64,000 nucleotides of DNA from Cellulomonas sp. NTE-D12 (GTDB taxonomy: Bacteria > Actinomycetota > Actinomycetes > Actinomycetales > Cellulomonadaceae), in the NCBI RefSeq assembly GCF_027923705.1, contig NZ_AP026442.1, positions 2,666,001 to 2,730,000 on the forward strand. Direction: 5' to 3'. A model generated the notes under the pieces. It worked only from the letters and a program-made list of their open reading frames with translations. It ran no database searches and was not told the origin of the DNA. The translations under genes were made by a program, and so were the position numbers. Below are positions 42,208 through 52,800 of this stretch, in pieces; positions within the stretch are counted from its first letter, which is position 1; each line of letters starts with the position of its first letter.

Positions 42208-42884
42208 GACGGCGGCACCAGCTTGACGCCCACCCCGCGCACCCGGTGCAGGTACACCGGCTCCTCCGCGGTCTCCCCGAGCTTGCGCCGCAGCCAGTGC
42301 AGGTGGACGTCCACGGTCTTGTCCGCCCCGCCATAGGGCTGGTTCCACACCTTCGCCAGCAGCTCGCGCTTGGCCACCACCTCGCCGCTGTGCTCAGCGA
42401 GGTACGCCAGCAGGTCGAACTCCTTGGGGCTCAGCTCGAGCGGGCTGCCGTCGAGGGTCACCGTCCGGGAGCGCACGTCGACCGCCAGCCCGCCCACCAC
42501 CAGCGGGCCCGCCGGACGGCCATGGTCCGACCGTCTCAGGACGGCCCGGATGCGCGCCTCGAGCTGGTCCGCGGCGAACGGCTTGACCAGGTAGTCGTCG
42601 GCGCCGGCGTCGAGCACGGCGACGATCCCGGCCCCGTCGTCCCGCGCGCTGATCACGATCACCGGGACGTCGGAGACTGCCCGGATCATCGCCAGCAGGG
42701 CGGCACCGTCCAGGTCCGGCAGGCCCAGGTCCAGCAGCACCACGTCCGGCGGGTGGTCCACCAGGCTCTGCAGGCCCTCCAGGGCGTTCGGTGCGGTCAT
42801 CGTCGAGTGCGCGCGCGCCGACAGGGACCGCACCAGCGCCGTCCGGATCGTCGCGTCGTCCTCGATGATGAGCACGTCCGCCAC
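42204..42884 (-). CDS. OmpR-family response regulator
   Basis: 226 residues. Receiver domain (VADVLIIEDDATIRTALV, phospho-Asp in VVLLDLGLPDLDG, DDYLVKPF) and winged helix (LELSPKEFDLLAYLAEH ... KTVDVHLHWLRRKLGE). GTG 42884 is preceded by TAGGTT ending 8 bases upstream, again a leaderless pattern. The in-frame extension to 43451 lies over a divergent gene and is rejected. Cognate kinase follows with a GTGA overlap. Confidence 0.9.
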   Translation of the reverse strand: MADVLIIEDDATIRTALVRSLSARAHSTMTAPNALEGLQSLVDHPPDVVLLDLGLPDLDGAALLAMIRAVSDVPVIVISARDDGAGIVAVLDAGADDYLVKPFAADQLEARIRAVLRRSDHGRPAGPLVVGGLAVDVRSRTVTLDGSPLELSPKEFDLLAYLAEHSGEVVAKRELLAKVWNQPYGGADKTVDVHLHWLRRKLGETAEEPVYLHRVRGVGVKLVPPS

Positions 42885-42996
42885 ACCCCGGAACCTAGGC
42901 CATCGGCGGCCGGTGACGGCCGTCCGGCGGCGCTGCCGCGCAGATCTTGCGCCCGCCTTAACGTTCCCTTGGCCCCCGGGTGAGCCACCATGGACC

Positions 42997-43650
42997 GTGC
43001 CGCGCACCAGCCCCCGGACCGGACGGCGTCCGGGTCCGCCGACGCCGCCGCGCGCCCCCGGACGATCCGCGGCGCGGCGGGTCGGCGCGCTCGCCGCGTC
43101 CGGGTGGCTGCTGGGCGTCGCGGTGACCGGGGTGATCGCCAGCCGCGCGGTCGCCGTGCTGGACACCGAGACCTCCCGCAGCGGTGTGCTGTCGCGCACC
43201 GAGGTGGACCGGGCCCTGGTAGCCGCCCGCGCGGCCGCGACCACAGCCGCGAGGCCCGCACCCACCGGCACCCCGACCGCCTCGCCACCGGTGGCCACCC
43301 CGACCGCCGTACCCGAGGCGACACCGACCACCACCGCACGGCCGCTCCCCCCGCCACCCGCGCCCGCGCCGCCGCGGACGCCGGTCGCCGTGGCACGGAC
43401 CTGGACGGTGCCCGGAGGCACCGTTGCCGCCTCGTGCACCGGGTCCGCCATCTCGCTGCTCTACGCGACACCGCTCGACGGGTGGACCGTCGAGGTGGGC
43501 GCCGCCGGCCCGGACCACCTGGAGGTCGAGCTGCGGCAGTCCGGCGCGGAGACCAAGGTGACGGCGGTGTGCGCCGGCGGGGTGCCGCAGCAGACGGTCA
43601 GCCAGGGCACGCCCGACGGGGCCGATGACCACTCCTCCTCCGACGGCTGA
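42997..43650 (+). CDS. Predicted membrane-anchored extracellular protein, unknown function
   Basis: 217 residues, not recognised. Basic Pro/Arg-rich N-terminus, one membrane segment (about 29-50, GALAASGWLLGVAVTGVIASRAVAVL), a long Thr/Pro/Ala linker (about 75-125), then a small domain of about 75 residues with two Cys (AASCTGSAIS, TAVCAGGVP) that may form a disulfide. GTG 42997 is the first start in frame that keeps a compact N-terminus. Divergent from the OmpR pair, so it may be regulated by it or act in its sensing. Confidence 0.65.
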   Translation: MPRTSPRTGRRPGPPTPPRAPGRSAARRVGALAASGWLLGVAVTGVIASRAVAVLDTETSRSGVLSRTEVDRALVAARAAATTAARPAPTGTPTASPPVATPTAVPEATPTTTARPLPPPPAPAPPRTPVAVARTWTVPGGTVAASCTGSAISLLYATPLDGWTVEVGAAGPDHLEVELRQSGAETKVTAVCAGGVPQQTVSQGTPDGADDHSSSDG

Positions 43651-43686
43651 GGCCTCCACCGAGGGAGGAGCGGTCCCGCGGACACC

Positions 43687-45300
43687 TCAGACGGTGAAGG
43701 CGGCGACGCGGGTGCGCAGGTCGGCCGAGAGGCGGGCCAGCTCGGCGACCGAGTCGCCCATCTGCCCCAGCACCTGGGAGGACGTGGACGCCGCGGAGGC
43801 GACCGCGGTGATGTTCTGCGCGATCTCCCCCGACCCCGTCGCGGCCTCGGTCACCCCCCGGGACATCTCGTTGGTCGTGGCGGTCTGCTCCTCCACCGCC
43901 GAGGCGATCGTCATCTGGTGATCGTTGATCGCCGCCACGATCGAGCCGATCTGCCCGATCGAGGTCACCGCCCCCGCCGTGTCCGCCTGGATCGTCTCCA
44001 CCCGACGAGCGATGTCCTCCGTCGCCTTGGCCGTCTCCCGCGCCAGGTCCTTGACCTCCCCGGCCACCACCGCGAACCCCTTGCCCGCCTCACCAGCCCG
44101 GGCCGCCTCGATCGTCGCGTTCAACGCCAACAAGTTCGTCTGCTCCGCGATGCTCGTGATCAGCTTGACCACGTTGCCGATCTCCGCACTGGACTCCCCC
44201 AGCCGGCCCACCGACTCGTTCGCCGCCGCCGCCACCCCCGTCGCCTGCGAAGCGACCTTCGCCGCCTCCGTCGCGCTCTGGGCGATCTCCCGGATGCTCG
44301 CCCCCATCTGCTCGGCACCCGCCGCGACCGCCTGCACGTTCCGGCTCACCTGCTCCGCCGCCGCCGCCACCACCCCGGCCTGCACGCTCGTCTCCTCCGA
44401 CCCCGACGCCACCTGACCCGACGCCGCCGACAGCTCCTCCGCCGCCGCCGCCACCGCAGCCGCCGTCTCGGCCACCACGCTCAACGTCCCCCGCAACGAC
44501 CCCTGCGCCGCGGACAACGCCCCGGCCATCCGACCCAGCTCGTCACGCGAGTCCAGGTGCAGCTCTCGGGTCAGGTCGCCGGCCGCCATCGCCTCCAGCG
44601 CACCCTTGACCGCGTTGACCTTCGTCAGCACCCCACGCAGCACCGCCATCCCCAGCACGATCGCCAGCACCGACGCCACGCCCAGGACGATCCACATGAT
44701 CCGGATCGCCGACGCCGCCTGCGCCGCCCCGGTGTCGTGCAGAGACTTGGCCAGCTTGGTCAGCGCGGCCGCTTCCGCCGCGATCGCCGCGTTCGCGGCT
44801 GTGGCCTGGTCCCGCAGCCCGCCCATCGTGTAGGTGAGCGCGCCGGCGCGGTCACCGGTGGTCATCAGGTCGAACATCTTCTGGGAGTCGGCCTGGTATG
44901 CGGCCATCTCGGTCTCGATCGCCTTGATGCTCTGGGGGCTCGACGCCATCGGCTCGTACTTGGTCAGCAGCGCCTGGGTGTCCTTGAACCGGCCCTGCAG
45001 CTCCGAGATCACCCCGGTCAGATCAGCACCGCTCAGGGCGGGCACCTCCGCGTTGCGGACCCGGTCCCCGGCGAACTGCTGCTGGATGTCGATCATCGCC
45101 GTCAGCGGCACCGTCGTGCTGTCGTACAGCCGCCCGGACTCCACGTTCAGGGAGTTCATGCGCTGCACCGACAGGCCGGTCAGCCCGGCCGCAACGAGCA
45201 CCAGCAGAGCCAGGCACAGCCCGATCTTCAGGGCGATGGACGAGTCGGCGGTCAGCCGCTTGAGCAGCGAGCGGGGTGCCGGAGGCACGACGGTGGACAT
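43687..45300 (-). CDS. Methyl-accepting chemotaxis protein
   Basis: 537 residues. Helix 1 (about 23-45), a helical extracellular domain of about 145 residues (four-helix-bundle type), helix 2 (about 192-215), HAMP, then a long cytosolic signalling domain with the hairpin tip IAEQTNLLALNATIEAARAGEAGKGFAVVA. ATG 45300 has a gaaggga ribosome site. No CheA/CheW genes are nearby. The ligand is unknown. Confidence 0.95.
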   Translation of the reverse strand: MSTVVPPAPRSLLKRLTADSSIALKIGLCLALLVLVAAGLTGLSVQRMNSLNVESGRLYDSTTVPLTAMIDIQQQFAGDRVRNAEVPALSGADLTGVISELQGRFKDTQALLTKYEPMASSPQSIKAIETEMAAYQADSQKMFDLMTTGDRAGALTYTMGGLRDQATAANAAIAAEAAALTKLAKSLHDTGAAQAASAIRIMWIVLGVASVLAIVLGMAVLRGVLTKVNAVKGALEAMAAGDLTRELHLDSRDELGRMAGALSAAQGSLRGTLSVVAETAAAVAAAAEELSAASGQVASGSEETSVQAGVVAAAAEQVSRNVQAVAAGAEQMGASIREIAQSATEAAKVASQATGVAAAANESVGRLGESSAEIGNVVKLITSIAEQTNLLALNATIEAARAGEAGKGFAVVAGEVKDLARETAKATEDIARRVETIQADTAGAVTSIGQIGSIVAAINDHQMTIASAVEEQTATTNEMSRGVTEAATGSGEIAQNITAVASAASTSSQVLGQMGDSVAELARLSADLRTRVAAFTV

Positions 45301-45460
45301 GGCGAGCTCCCTTCGGGCGGCGGACCTTCCGACACTTGGTCGACCGATCGGCCGATACCGGGGCCCGTATAGGAGTCGCCCATGTGATCTTGGACATGTG
45401 CCCAGGTAATCGCGGGGTGAAGTTGGACGCCCGACCAGGACGGGCCGGGCGAGGGACCCG

Positions 45461-46117
45461 TCAGGTCGTCGCCGCGACCCGTCCTGCGACCATCGGCACC
45501 ACCCGGTCCGCCAGCGCACGGGCGTCCGCCGGCTCGTGGGTCACCAGCACTACCGGACGCTCACCGTCCAACGCGTGCCGGCGGACCACCTCCTGCAGCA
45601 GCGGCCGCGCGGCCTCGTCGAGCGCCGCGAACGGCTCGTCCAGCAGCAGCACGTCCGGTTCGGCGGCCAGGGTGCGAGCGAGGGCGACGGCCTGCGCCTG
45701 CCCACCGGACAGCCGGGCCGCGCTCCGGCCGGCGTGGGGCAGCATGCCGACCCTGTCGAGCCACTGCCGAGCCTGCTCGTGGGCCTCCGGACGCGGCACG
45801 CCCTGGGCACGCAGCCCGAAGGCGACGTTCTCCAGCGCCGACAGGTGCGGGAACACCCGGTGGTGCTGGAACACCAGCCCGCAGCGGCGCAGCTCGGTGG
45901 GCACGTGCACGCCGCCGGCCACGTCGTCCAGCAGGTGGCCGCCGAGCCGGACGTGCCCGTCGTCGAGCGGCACCAGCCCGGCGACCGCCTGCAGGAACGT
46001 CGACTTACCCGCACCGTTCGGGCCCACCAGCGCGACCGTCTCCCCCGGCTGCACGGTCAGCGTCAGGTCGAGCGTGAACGCCGGCCGGCGCACCACGACC
46101 CGCGCCTCCAGCCTCAT
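45461..46117 (-). CDS. modC: Molybdate ABC transporter ATP-binding protein
   Basis: 218 residues. Walker A GPNGAGKS, Q-loop in GLVFQHHRVFPHL, signature LSGGQAQAVALA, Walker B VLLLDEPFAALD and switch His in LVTHEPADA. Shorter than typical ModC (about 350) because the C-terminal molybdate-binding TOBE domain is missing; this short form occurs in actinobacteria. ATGA overlap with modB. Confidence 0.92.
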   Translation of the reverse strand: MRLEARVVVRRPAFTLDLTLTVQPGETVALVGPNGAGKSTFLQAVAGLVPLDDGHVRLGGHLLDDVAGGVHVPTELRRCGLVFQHHRVFPHLSALENVAFGLRAQGVPRPEAHEQARQWLDRVGMLPHAGRSAARLSGGQAQAVALARTLAAEPDVLLLDEPFAALDEAARPLLQEVVRRHALDGERPVVLVTHEPADARALADRVVPMVAGRVAATT

Positions 46118-46935
46118 GACGGACCACCGGTGAGTGCCGAGAGCCACCGCGTGCGCAGGCCGATCAGCACCGCGAGCGAGACGCCGATCAGCACCAGCGA
46201 CAGGGCGACGGCCTGCGCCGGGTCCTGCTCCATCGCCAGGTAGATCGCCAGCGGCATGGTGCGCGTGGTGCCCGGGTAGTTGCCGGCGAAGGTGATGGTG
46301 GCCCCGAACTCGCCGAGCGCCCGCGCGAAGCACAGCACCGCACCCGCCAGCACGCCGGGCGCCACCAGCGGCAGCGTGATGCGCCGGAACGTGTACCAGC
46401 GGGTCGCGCCGAGCGTCGCGGCCGCCTGCTCGTACTGCTCGTCGGCGCTGCGCAGCGCGCCGTCCACCGCCAGCACCAGGAACGGCAGCGCGACGAACGC
46501 CTCGGCGATCACCACCGCCGTGGACGTGAACGGCACCGTGATGCCGAACCAGGCGTCCAGGTGCCGCCCCAGCAGGCCGCGGCGGCCCAGCAGCGTCAGC
46601 AGCGCCACGCCGCCGACCACCGGCGGGAGCACCAGCGGCATGGTGGTCACGGCACGCAGCAGCCCGCGGCCCGGCAGCGCGGTCCGGGCCAGCACCCAGG
46701 CGAGGGGCACGCCGAGCAGCAGGCACAGCACCGTGGCGGCCGTCGCGGTGCGCAACGAGAGCCACAACGCCTGCAGCACCGGGCCGGAGGCGATCAGGCC
46801 GCCGAGCCGGCTCCACGGGGCGGTGACCAGCAGGGCGACGAAGGGTCCGACGAGGAACAGCACGGCGACGGCGGCGAGCGCCAGCAGCAGCACGGGCGGA
46901 CGGCTGCGTCGGTGACGTCGGACGCGCCCCACCAC
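46114..46935 (-). CDS. modB: Molybdate ABC transporter permease
   Basis: 273 residues, about six helices. Characteristic LPPVVGGVALLTLLGRRG and the EAA-type loop EQAAATLGATRWYTFRRITLPL, then ARALGEFGATITFAGNYPGTTRTMPLAIY, as in ModB. GTG 46935 (or 46932) after a gagagggg ribosome site. Gap of 55 bases to modA. Confidence 0.93.
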   Translation of the reverse strand: MVGRVRRHRRSRPPVLLLALAAVAVLFLVGPFVALLVTAPWSRLGGLIASGPVLQALWLSLRTATAATVLCLLLGVPLAWVLARTALPGRGLLRAVTTMPLVLPPVVGGVALLTLLGRRGLLGRHLDAWFGITVPFTSTAVVIAEAFVALPFLVLAVDGALRSADEQYEQAAATLGATRWYTFRRITLPLVAPGVLAGAVLCFARALGEFGATITFAGNYPGTTRTMPLAIYLAMEQDPAQAVALSLVLIGVSLAVLIGLRTRWLSALTGGPS

Positions 46936-46990
46936 GGGTCCCCTCTCTCGGGCGGTGCCCGGCCGGCGGCGCCGACCTGCCTGAACTCTC

Positions 46991-47854
46991 TCAGGCCGCG
47001 TCGAACCCCGCGTCGGTGAGCACCTTCTGGCCCTGGGCGGACAGCACCAGGTCGACGAACGCCTGGGCCGCCGCATGGTTGCGGGCGCCGGCGACGGTGG
47101 CGATCGGGTAGTCGTTGCGGGCGGCGGACGCCTGCGGGAAGTCGATGCCCTGCACCTTGTCGCCCGCGGACCGCACGTCGGTCCGGTACACCAGCGCCGC
47201 GTCGACCTCACCGAGGACCGCCTTGGTGAGCGTCGCGGTCACGTCCTTCTCGTAGGTGTCCGGCGCCGGCGTGATTCCGGCGGCGGCGAACGCGGTCGCG
47301 GCGGCCGACCCGCACGGCACCTCGACGGCGCACAGGGCGATCTTCAGCTGCGGCTTGGCGAAGTCCGCCAGGCCGGTGACGTGACCGGGGTTGCCGGCCG
47401 GCACGACGATCTCCAGGGAGTTGTGCGCGAAGGTGACGGGCCGGTCGGTGACGGCGGAGGCCGCCTTCATCGTCGCGGGGTTGGCGGAGGCGAAGACGTC
47501 GGCCGGGGCGCCCTGCTCCAGCTGCTGCGCCAGCGTGGACGACGCACCGAAGCTGAAGATGATGTGCAGGCCGGGGTTCTGGGCCATCAGCCGGTCACCC
47601 AGGGCGGTGAACGTCTGCTGCAGCGAGGCGGCCGCGAACACGACGAGCTGGCCGGTCAGCGGGGCCCGGCTCGACGCCGACCCGGTGGGCGCGCCGGAGG
47701 CGGTGCCGGCGGGCGCTCCGGTGCCAGGGCCGGCGGCGCAGGCCGTCAGCAGAAGGCCGACCGCGGTGGCCACCGGGACGGCGCGTGCGGCGGCCCGTCC
47801 GGACCGGGCGCGCGCCGTCGTGCCACGTCCCGTCGTCCCTCGTCGTGCGCTCAT
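46991..47854 (-). CDS. modA: Molybdate-binding lipoprotein
   Basis: 287 residues. Twin-Arg/basic N-terminus then a lipobox-like LLTACAAG (Cys about residue 39). The mature domain has ModA features: VVFAAASLQQTFTAL, GASSTLAQQLEQGAPADVFAS and ALVYRTDVRSAGDKV. ATG 47854 with gaggagg ribosome site, overlapping the ferredoxin stop. It provides molybdate for the NarG cofactor; placement beside nar genes fits. Confidence 0.93.
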   Translation of the reverse strand: MSARRGTTGRGTTARARSGRAAARAVPVATAVGLLLTACAAGPGTGAPAGTASGAPTGSASSRAPLTGQLVVFAAASLQQTFTALGDRLMAQNPGLHIIFSFGASSTLAQQLEQGAPADVFASANPATMKAASAVTDRPVTFAHNSLEIVVPAGNPGHVTGLADFAKPQLKIALCAVEVPCGSAAATAFAAAGITPAPDTYEKDVTATLTKAVLGEVDAALVYRTDVRSAGDKVQGIDFPQASAARNDYPIATVAGARNHAAAQAFVDLVLSAQGQKVLTDAGFDAA

Positions 47855-48195
47855 CCGCGCCTCCTCTCGAATCCCGCGACCAACGGGGTGTCCACCCCGG
47901 TCGGACCCGTCCGCGACGCACCGCCGGGCGACCCGAGCGGCGCCGCCCGTCCCGGCAGCGGCTCGGCGAAGAACCGGGCGTTGTCGTCCTGGTAGACCTG
48001 CCAGTCGGCCGGCAGGTCGTCCTCGTAGTAGATCGCGAGCACGGGGCAGACGGGTTCGCAGGCGCCGCAGTCCACGCACTCGTCGGGGTGGATGTACAGC
48101 GACCGGCCACCTTCGTAGATGCAGTCGACGGGGCACTCCGCGACGCACGCGCGGTCCTTGACGTCGATGCACGGCTCGGCGATCACGTAGACCAT
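47851..48195 (-). CDS. fdxA: 7Fe ferredoxin (FdxA type)
   Basis: 114 residues. N-terminal half has the 3Fe-4S/4Fe-4S pattern: CIDVKDRACVAECPVDCIYEG and DECVDCGACEPVCPVLAIY, then YQDDNARFF, a typical FdxA segment. The C-terminal 35 residues are variable. First gene of the leftward fdxA-modABC operon and divergent from narK (198-base gap). A possible electron carrier for respiratory or assimilatory enzymes. Confidence 0.93.
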   Translation of the reverse strand: MVYVIAEPCIDVKDRACVAECPVDCIYEGGRSLYIHPDECVDCGACEPVCPVLAIYYEDDLPADWQVYQDDNARFFAEPLPGRAAPLGSPGGASRTGPTGVDTPLVAGFERRRG

Positions 48196-48328
48196 GTCTC
48201 TCCCACTTGCTCTGCGACGGGCTGGACGGAGCACACGTGCCGCGGACGACGAGGTCCGCCGCGACGCACGCACGGTCGGTCGGCACCGCGACACGCCGGA
48301 CGTGGCGCGACGACCTGCGGACAGGATA

Positions 48329-48355
48329 TTTTCACAGCCACACCCGTAGTAAGTT
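48329..48355 (+). promoter_or_regulatory. Shared promoter element before narK (copy 1)
   Basis: TTTTCACAG, six bases, then CCGTAGTAAGTT. The 12-base block is identical to one before the MoeB-rhodanese gene (61676-61687), and TCAC sits at the same distance in both; 20 of 27 positions agree. TAAGTT could be the -10 box. It lies 38 bases before the narK start. Confidence 0.65.
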
Positions 48356-48392
48356 CCCCCCGCACGGATCGCGGCGGATCGAGGAGGATCGC

Positions 48393-49733
48393 GTGGCTCA
48401 GCTGGCCACCTCAGGCAGGGTTCTCGAGGGCTGGAACCCCGAGGACGAGAAGCACTGGGACAGCAAGGTCGCCTGGCGGACGCTGGCGGTGACCACGTAC
48501 TCGCTGCTGATCGCCTTCTGCGTCTGGTACCTGGTCAGCGCCGTCGCGCCCAAGCTGAACGAGGTCGGCTTCACGCTGACCAAGCCGCAGCTGTACTGGC
48601 TCGTGGCGATCCCCGGCCTGTCCGGCGGCCTGATCCGGCTCGTCTACATGTTCCTGCCGCCGGTGCTGGGCACGCGCAAGCTGGTGGGCATCACCTCGCT
48701 CCTGCTGGTGGTCCCGATGCTCGGCTGGTTCTCGGCCGTGGGCAACCCGAAGACCCCGTACTGGTGGCTGCTGGTGCTCGCCGCGCTGACCGGCATCGGC
48801 GGCGGCTGCTTCTCCGGCTACATGCCGTCCACCGGGTACTTCTTCCCCAAACGGCTGGCCGGCACCGCCCTCGGCCTGCAGGCCGGGCTCGGCAACTTCG
48901 GCGTCTCGCTGATCCAGTTCCTCGGCCCGTGGGTGATGGGCTTCGGGCTGTTCGGGCTGCAGATGGTGGGCACCCAGCACGCGCGCAGCGGGCACGTGCT
49001 CAACGTCTACAACGCGGCGATCGTGCTGGTGCCCTGGACGGTGCTGGCCTCGATCCTGGCGTTCTGGCTGCTGCGGGACGTGCCGATCAAGGCGAACTTC
49101 CGCCAGCAGATCGACATCTTCGGCAACCGCAACACCTGGGTGCTGACCGCCGTCTACATCATGACCTTCGGGGCGTTCTCCGGGTTCGCCGCCCAGCTGG
49201 CCCTGATCATCAACAACACGTTCGGCAAGGACTCGCCGTTCGCCACCGGCGGGCACTACGCCGCCTCCACCCTGCCGCTGGGCGGCACGTTCGCCTTCCT
49301 CGCACCGCTGATCGGCTCGCTGGTGCGGGCGATGTGGGGACCGCTGTGCGACCGGTTCGGCGGGGCGATCTGGACCTTCGTCGGCGGCGTCGGGATGGTG
49401 ATCTCGGCGGCTGTGGCCGCGGTCTACCTCTCACCGCGGTCGCCGCGCGACTTCTGGCCGTTCCTGTTCGCGATGCTGGTGATGTTCTTCTTCACCGGCA
49501 TCGCCAACGCCGGCACCTTCAAGCAGATGCCGATGATCCTGCCGCCCCGCCAGGCGGGCGGCGTGATCGGCTGGACCGCCGCGATCGCGTCCTTCGGACC
49601 GTTCTTCGTCGGCGTCTCGCTCACCGCCGTCACGCCGAAGTCGTTCTTCATCGGCGCGACCGTCTACTTCGCGATCTGCACCGTCCTGGTGTGGGTCAAC
49701 TACGCACGGCCGAGGGCGCCCTACCCGGGCTGA
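48393..49733 (+). CDS. narK: Nitrate/nitrite MFS transporter NarK
   Basis: 446 residues, about twelve helices. NarK/NNP signatures GGGCFSGYMPSTGYFFPKRL (nitrate signature 1 region) and NAGTFKQMP (second signature); N-terminal RVLEGWNPEDEKHWDSK is typical of actinobacterial NarK. GTG 48393 follows a strong gaggagg ribosome site. It imports nitrate and/or exports nitrite. Precedes narGHJI by 91 bases, same strand. Confidence 0.95.
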   Translation: MAQLATSGRVLEGWNPEDEKHWDSKVAWRTLAVTTYSLLIAFCVWYLVSAVAPKLNEVGFTLTKPQLYWLVAIPGLSGGLIRLVYMFLPPVLGTRKLVGITSLLLVVPMLGWFSAVGNPKTPYWWLLVLAALTGIGGGCFSGYMPSTGYFFPKRLAGTALGLQAGLGNFGVSLIQFLGPWVMGFGLFGLQMVGTQHARSGHVLNVYNAAIVLVPWTVLASILAFWLLRDVPIKANFRQQIDIFGNRNTWVLTAVYIMTFGAFSGFAAQLALIINNTFGKDSPFATGGHYAASTLPLGGTFAFLAPLIGSLVRAMWGPLCDRFGGAIWTFVGGVGMVISAAVAAVYLSPRSPRDFWPFLFAMLVMFFFTGIANAGTFKQMPMILPPRQAGGVIGWTAAIASFGPFFVGVSLTAVTPKSFFIGATVYFAICTVLVWVNYARPRAPYPG

Positions 49734-49824
49734 CCCCCCACGACCCCGTCCGGGTCCACCCGCGCACCTCACCGACCGTGAACAGGCGTCCGGCTCAGGC
49801 CCGACGCCAGACCGGAGACCCGTC

Positions 49825-52800
49825 ATGCCCGCAGGCCGTGCCATCCCCGCACCGGAGACAGCCGCCACCGCCGACCCGGCCGCGCCGATCTACCGGTTCG
49901 GCTCGTTCCTCCGCCGCGGCGAGGCGTCCCCCGACGCCCGGCAGCTGTTCCTCACCGGCGGCCGCGAGGCGGACCGCTTCTACCGGGACCGCTGGAGCCA
50001 CGACAAGGTGGTGCGCTCCACGCACGGCGTCAACTGCACGGGCTCCTGCTCGTGGAACGTGTACGTCAAGGACGGCGTGATCACCTGGGAGTCGCAGGCC
50101 ACCGACTACCCGAGCACCGGCCCCGACCTGCCGGAGTACGAGCCCCGCGGCTGCCCGCGCGGAGCGTCCTTCTCCTGGTACACGTACTCCCCCACCCGTA
50201 TCCGGTACCCGTACGTGCGCGGCGTGCTGCTCGACCTCTACCGCGAGGCGAAGGCCCGGCTCCGCGACCCCGTGCTCGCGTGGCGGGACGTGGTGGAGGA
50301 CCCCGAGAAGGCGCGGGCGTACAAGTCGGCGCGCGGCAAGGGCGGCCTGGTCCGGGCGAGCTGGGACGAGGCGGCCGAGATGGCCGCCGCCGCGCACGTC
50401 TACACGATCAAGCGGTACGGGCCGGACCGGCTGGCCGGCTTCTCGGTGATCCCCGCGATGTCGATGGTGTCCTACGGCGCCGGTGCGCGGTTCTACGAGC
50501 TGCTCGGCGCCACGATGCTGTCGTTCTACGACTGGTACGCAGACCTGCCGATGGCCTCGCCGCAGGTGTTCGGCGACCAGACCGACGTGCCGGAGTCCGG
50601 CGACTGGTTCAACGCCGGCTACCTGGTGATGTGGGGCTCGAACATCCCGGTCACCCGCACGCCGGACGCGCACTTCATGACCGAGGCGCGGTACCACGGC
50701 CAGAAGGTGGTGGCGGTCTCCCCGGACTACGCGGACAACACCAAGTTCGCCGACGAGTGGCTGCGGATCGCCCCCGGCACCGACGGTGCGCTGGCGGCCG
50801 CGATGGGGCACGTGATCCTGTCCGAGTTCCACGTCGGGCAGCGCACGCCGTTCTTCCTCGACTACCTGAGGCGGTTCACCGACAGCCCGTTCCTGGTGCG
50901 ACTGAAGCAGCGGGACGGCGCGTTCGTGCCCGGGAAGTTCCTGGTCGCGGCGGACGTCGCGGCCGACGGGGTCCTCGACCCGACCTCCCCCCTGGTGCGG
51001 GACGCCGACGTGGCGGGCACGGCCAACGCCGCGTTCCGGCCGTTGGTGTGGGACCGCGAGGGCGGCATCGCCGACCCGGGCGGCACGCTGGCGGACCACT
51101 ACGGCCCCGACGGTGCCGGTCGCTGGAACCTCGACCTGTCCGGGGTGGACCCGGTGCTGTCGGCGCAGGACCTGCCGGGCGCCGAGCCGGTGGAGCTGCT
51201 GCTGCCGCGGTTCGACCTGCCGGGCGGGCCGGGCGACGACTCGGTCGGCGCGGGCGTGGTGCGCCGCGGCGTCCCGGTGGTGCGCGTCGCCGACGGCGAG
51301 TACGTCACCACCGTCTACGACCTGCTGCTGGCGCAGTACGCGGTGCGCCGCGAGGGGCTGCCGGGCGAGTGGCCGACGGGGTACGACGACGCCTCGACAC
51401 CGGGGACCCCGGCGTGGCAGGCGGAGCTGACCGGCGTCCCGGCGGCGGCCGCCGAGCGAATCGGACGGGAGTTCGCGCAGAACGCGATCGACACCGGCGG
51501 CCGCTCGATGATCGTGATGGGCGCCGGCACCAACCACTTCTTCCACTCCGACGAGATCTACCGGACGTTCCTCGCGCTCACCACGATGTGCGCCACCCAG
51601 GGCGTCAACGGCGGCGGCTGGGCGCACTACGTCGGCCAGGAGAAGGTCCGGCCGATCACCGGGTTCGCGCAGTACGCCTTCGCCCTGGACTGGCAGCGGC
51701 CGGCGCGGCAGATGATCTCGGCCGGGTTCTTCTACCTGCTGACCGACCAGTGGCGGTACGACGGGACGCCGGTGGCGCGCATCGGGTCGCCGCTGGCGGA
51801 GGGGTCGCTCGACGGGCTCACGACGGCGGACACCCTGGTCGAGTCGATGAAGCGCGGCTGGATGCCGTCGTTCCCGACGTTCTCGCGGTCCCCGCTGCTG
51901 CTCGGGCAGGAGGCCCGCCAGGCGGGCGTCGACCCGAAGGACTGGGTGGTGTCCCAGCTCGAGTCGGGCGACCTGCGGTTCGCCTGCGAGGACCCGGACG
52001 ACCCCGAGAACTTCCCGCGGGTCCTCACGTCCTGGCGCACCAACCTGCTCGGCTCGTCCGCCAAGGGCGCCGAGTTCTTCTACCGGCACGTGATCGGCTC
52101 GGACAGCGCGGTGACCGCCGCCGAGGTGCCGGAGGACCGGCGGCCGGCGCAGATGGTGTGGCGGGACGCGGCCGCCGTCGGCAAGGTCGACCTGCTGCTG
52201 ACGATGGACTTCCGCAACACGTCGACGACGCTCTACTCCGACATCGTGTTCCCGGCGGCCACCTGGTACGAGAAGAACGACCTCTCGTCCACCGACATGC
52301 ACCCCTTCGTGCACTCGTTCGACGCGGCGATCGACCCGCCATGGGAGGCCCGGACGGACTACCAGGCCTTCCAGACGCTGGCGGGCCTGGTCTCCCAGAT
52401 GGCCGTGCGCCATCTGGGCACGCAGACGGACGTCGTCGCGGCGCCCATCTCGCACGACACCCCGGACGAGCTCGCCAACCCCGGCGGCGTGGTGCCGGAC
52501 GTCTCGATGGTGGGCCTGGTGCCGGGCGTGACCATGCCCAAGCTGGTCACCATCGAGCGCGACTACACGGCGATCCGGCACAAGTTCGACGCGATCGGGC
52601 CGCTCGCCGACGGCGTCGGCATGGTGACCAAGGGCGTGCAGTACCACCCGGACCAGGAGATCGCCGAGCTGGGCCGCCGCAACGGCACCGCGGCCGGCGG
52701 GGTGGCGGCCGGCAGGCCGCTGGTCGACACCGACGCCAAGGCCGCGGACATGATCCTGGCGCTGTCCGGCACCACCAACGGGCGGCTGGCGGCGGAGGGG

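Noticed and set aside
42990..43628. Alternative frame with ATG 42990 over the secreted protein gene
   Set aside because: It gives an Arg-rich sequence without a membrane segment or Cys pair; the frame from GTG 42997 has a signal/anchor and a plausible domain.
45345..45370. CGATACCGG and CCGTATAGG upstream of the chemoreceptor gene, resembling the VanR half-sites
   Set aside because: Only two partial half-sites, wrong spacing compared with vanH and vanY, and no third repeat or shared downstream block.
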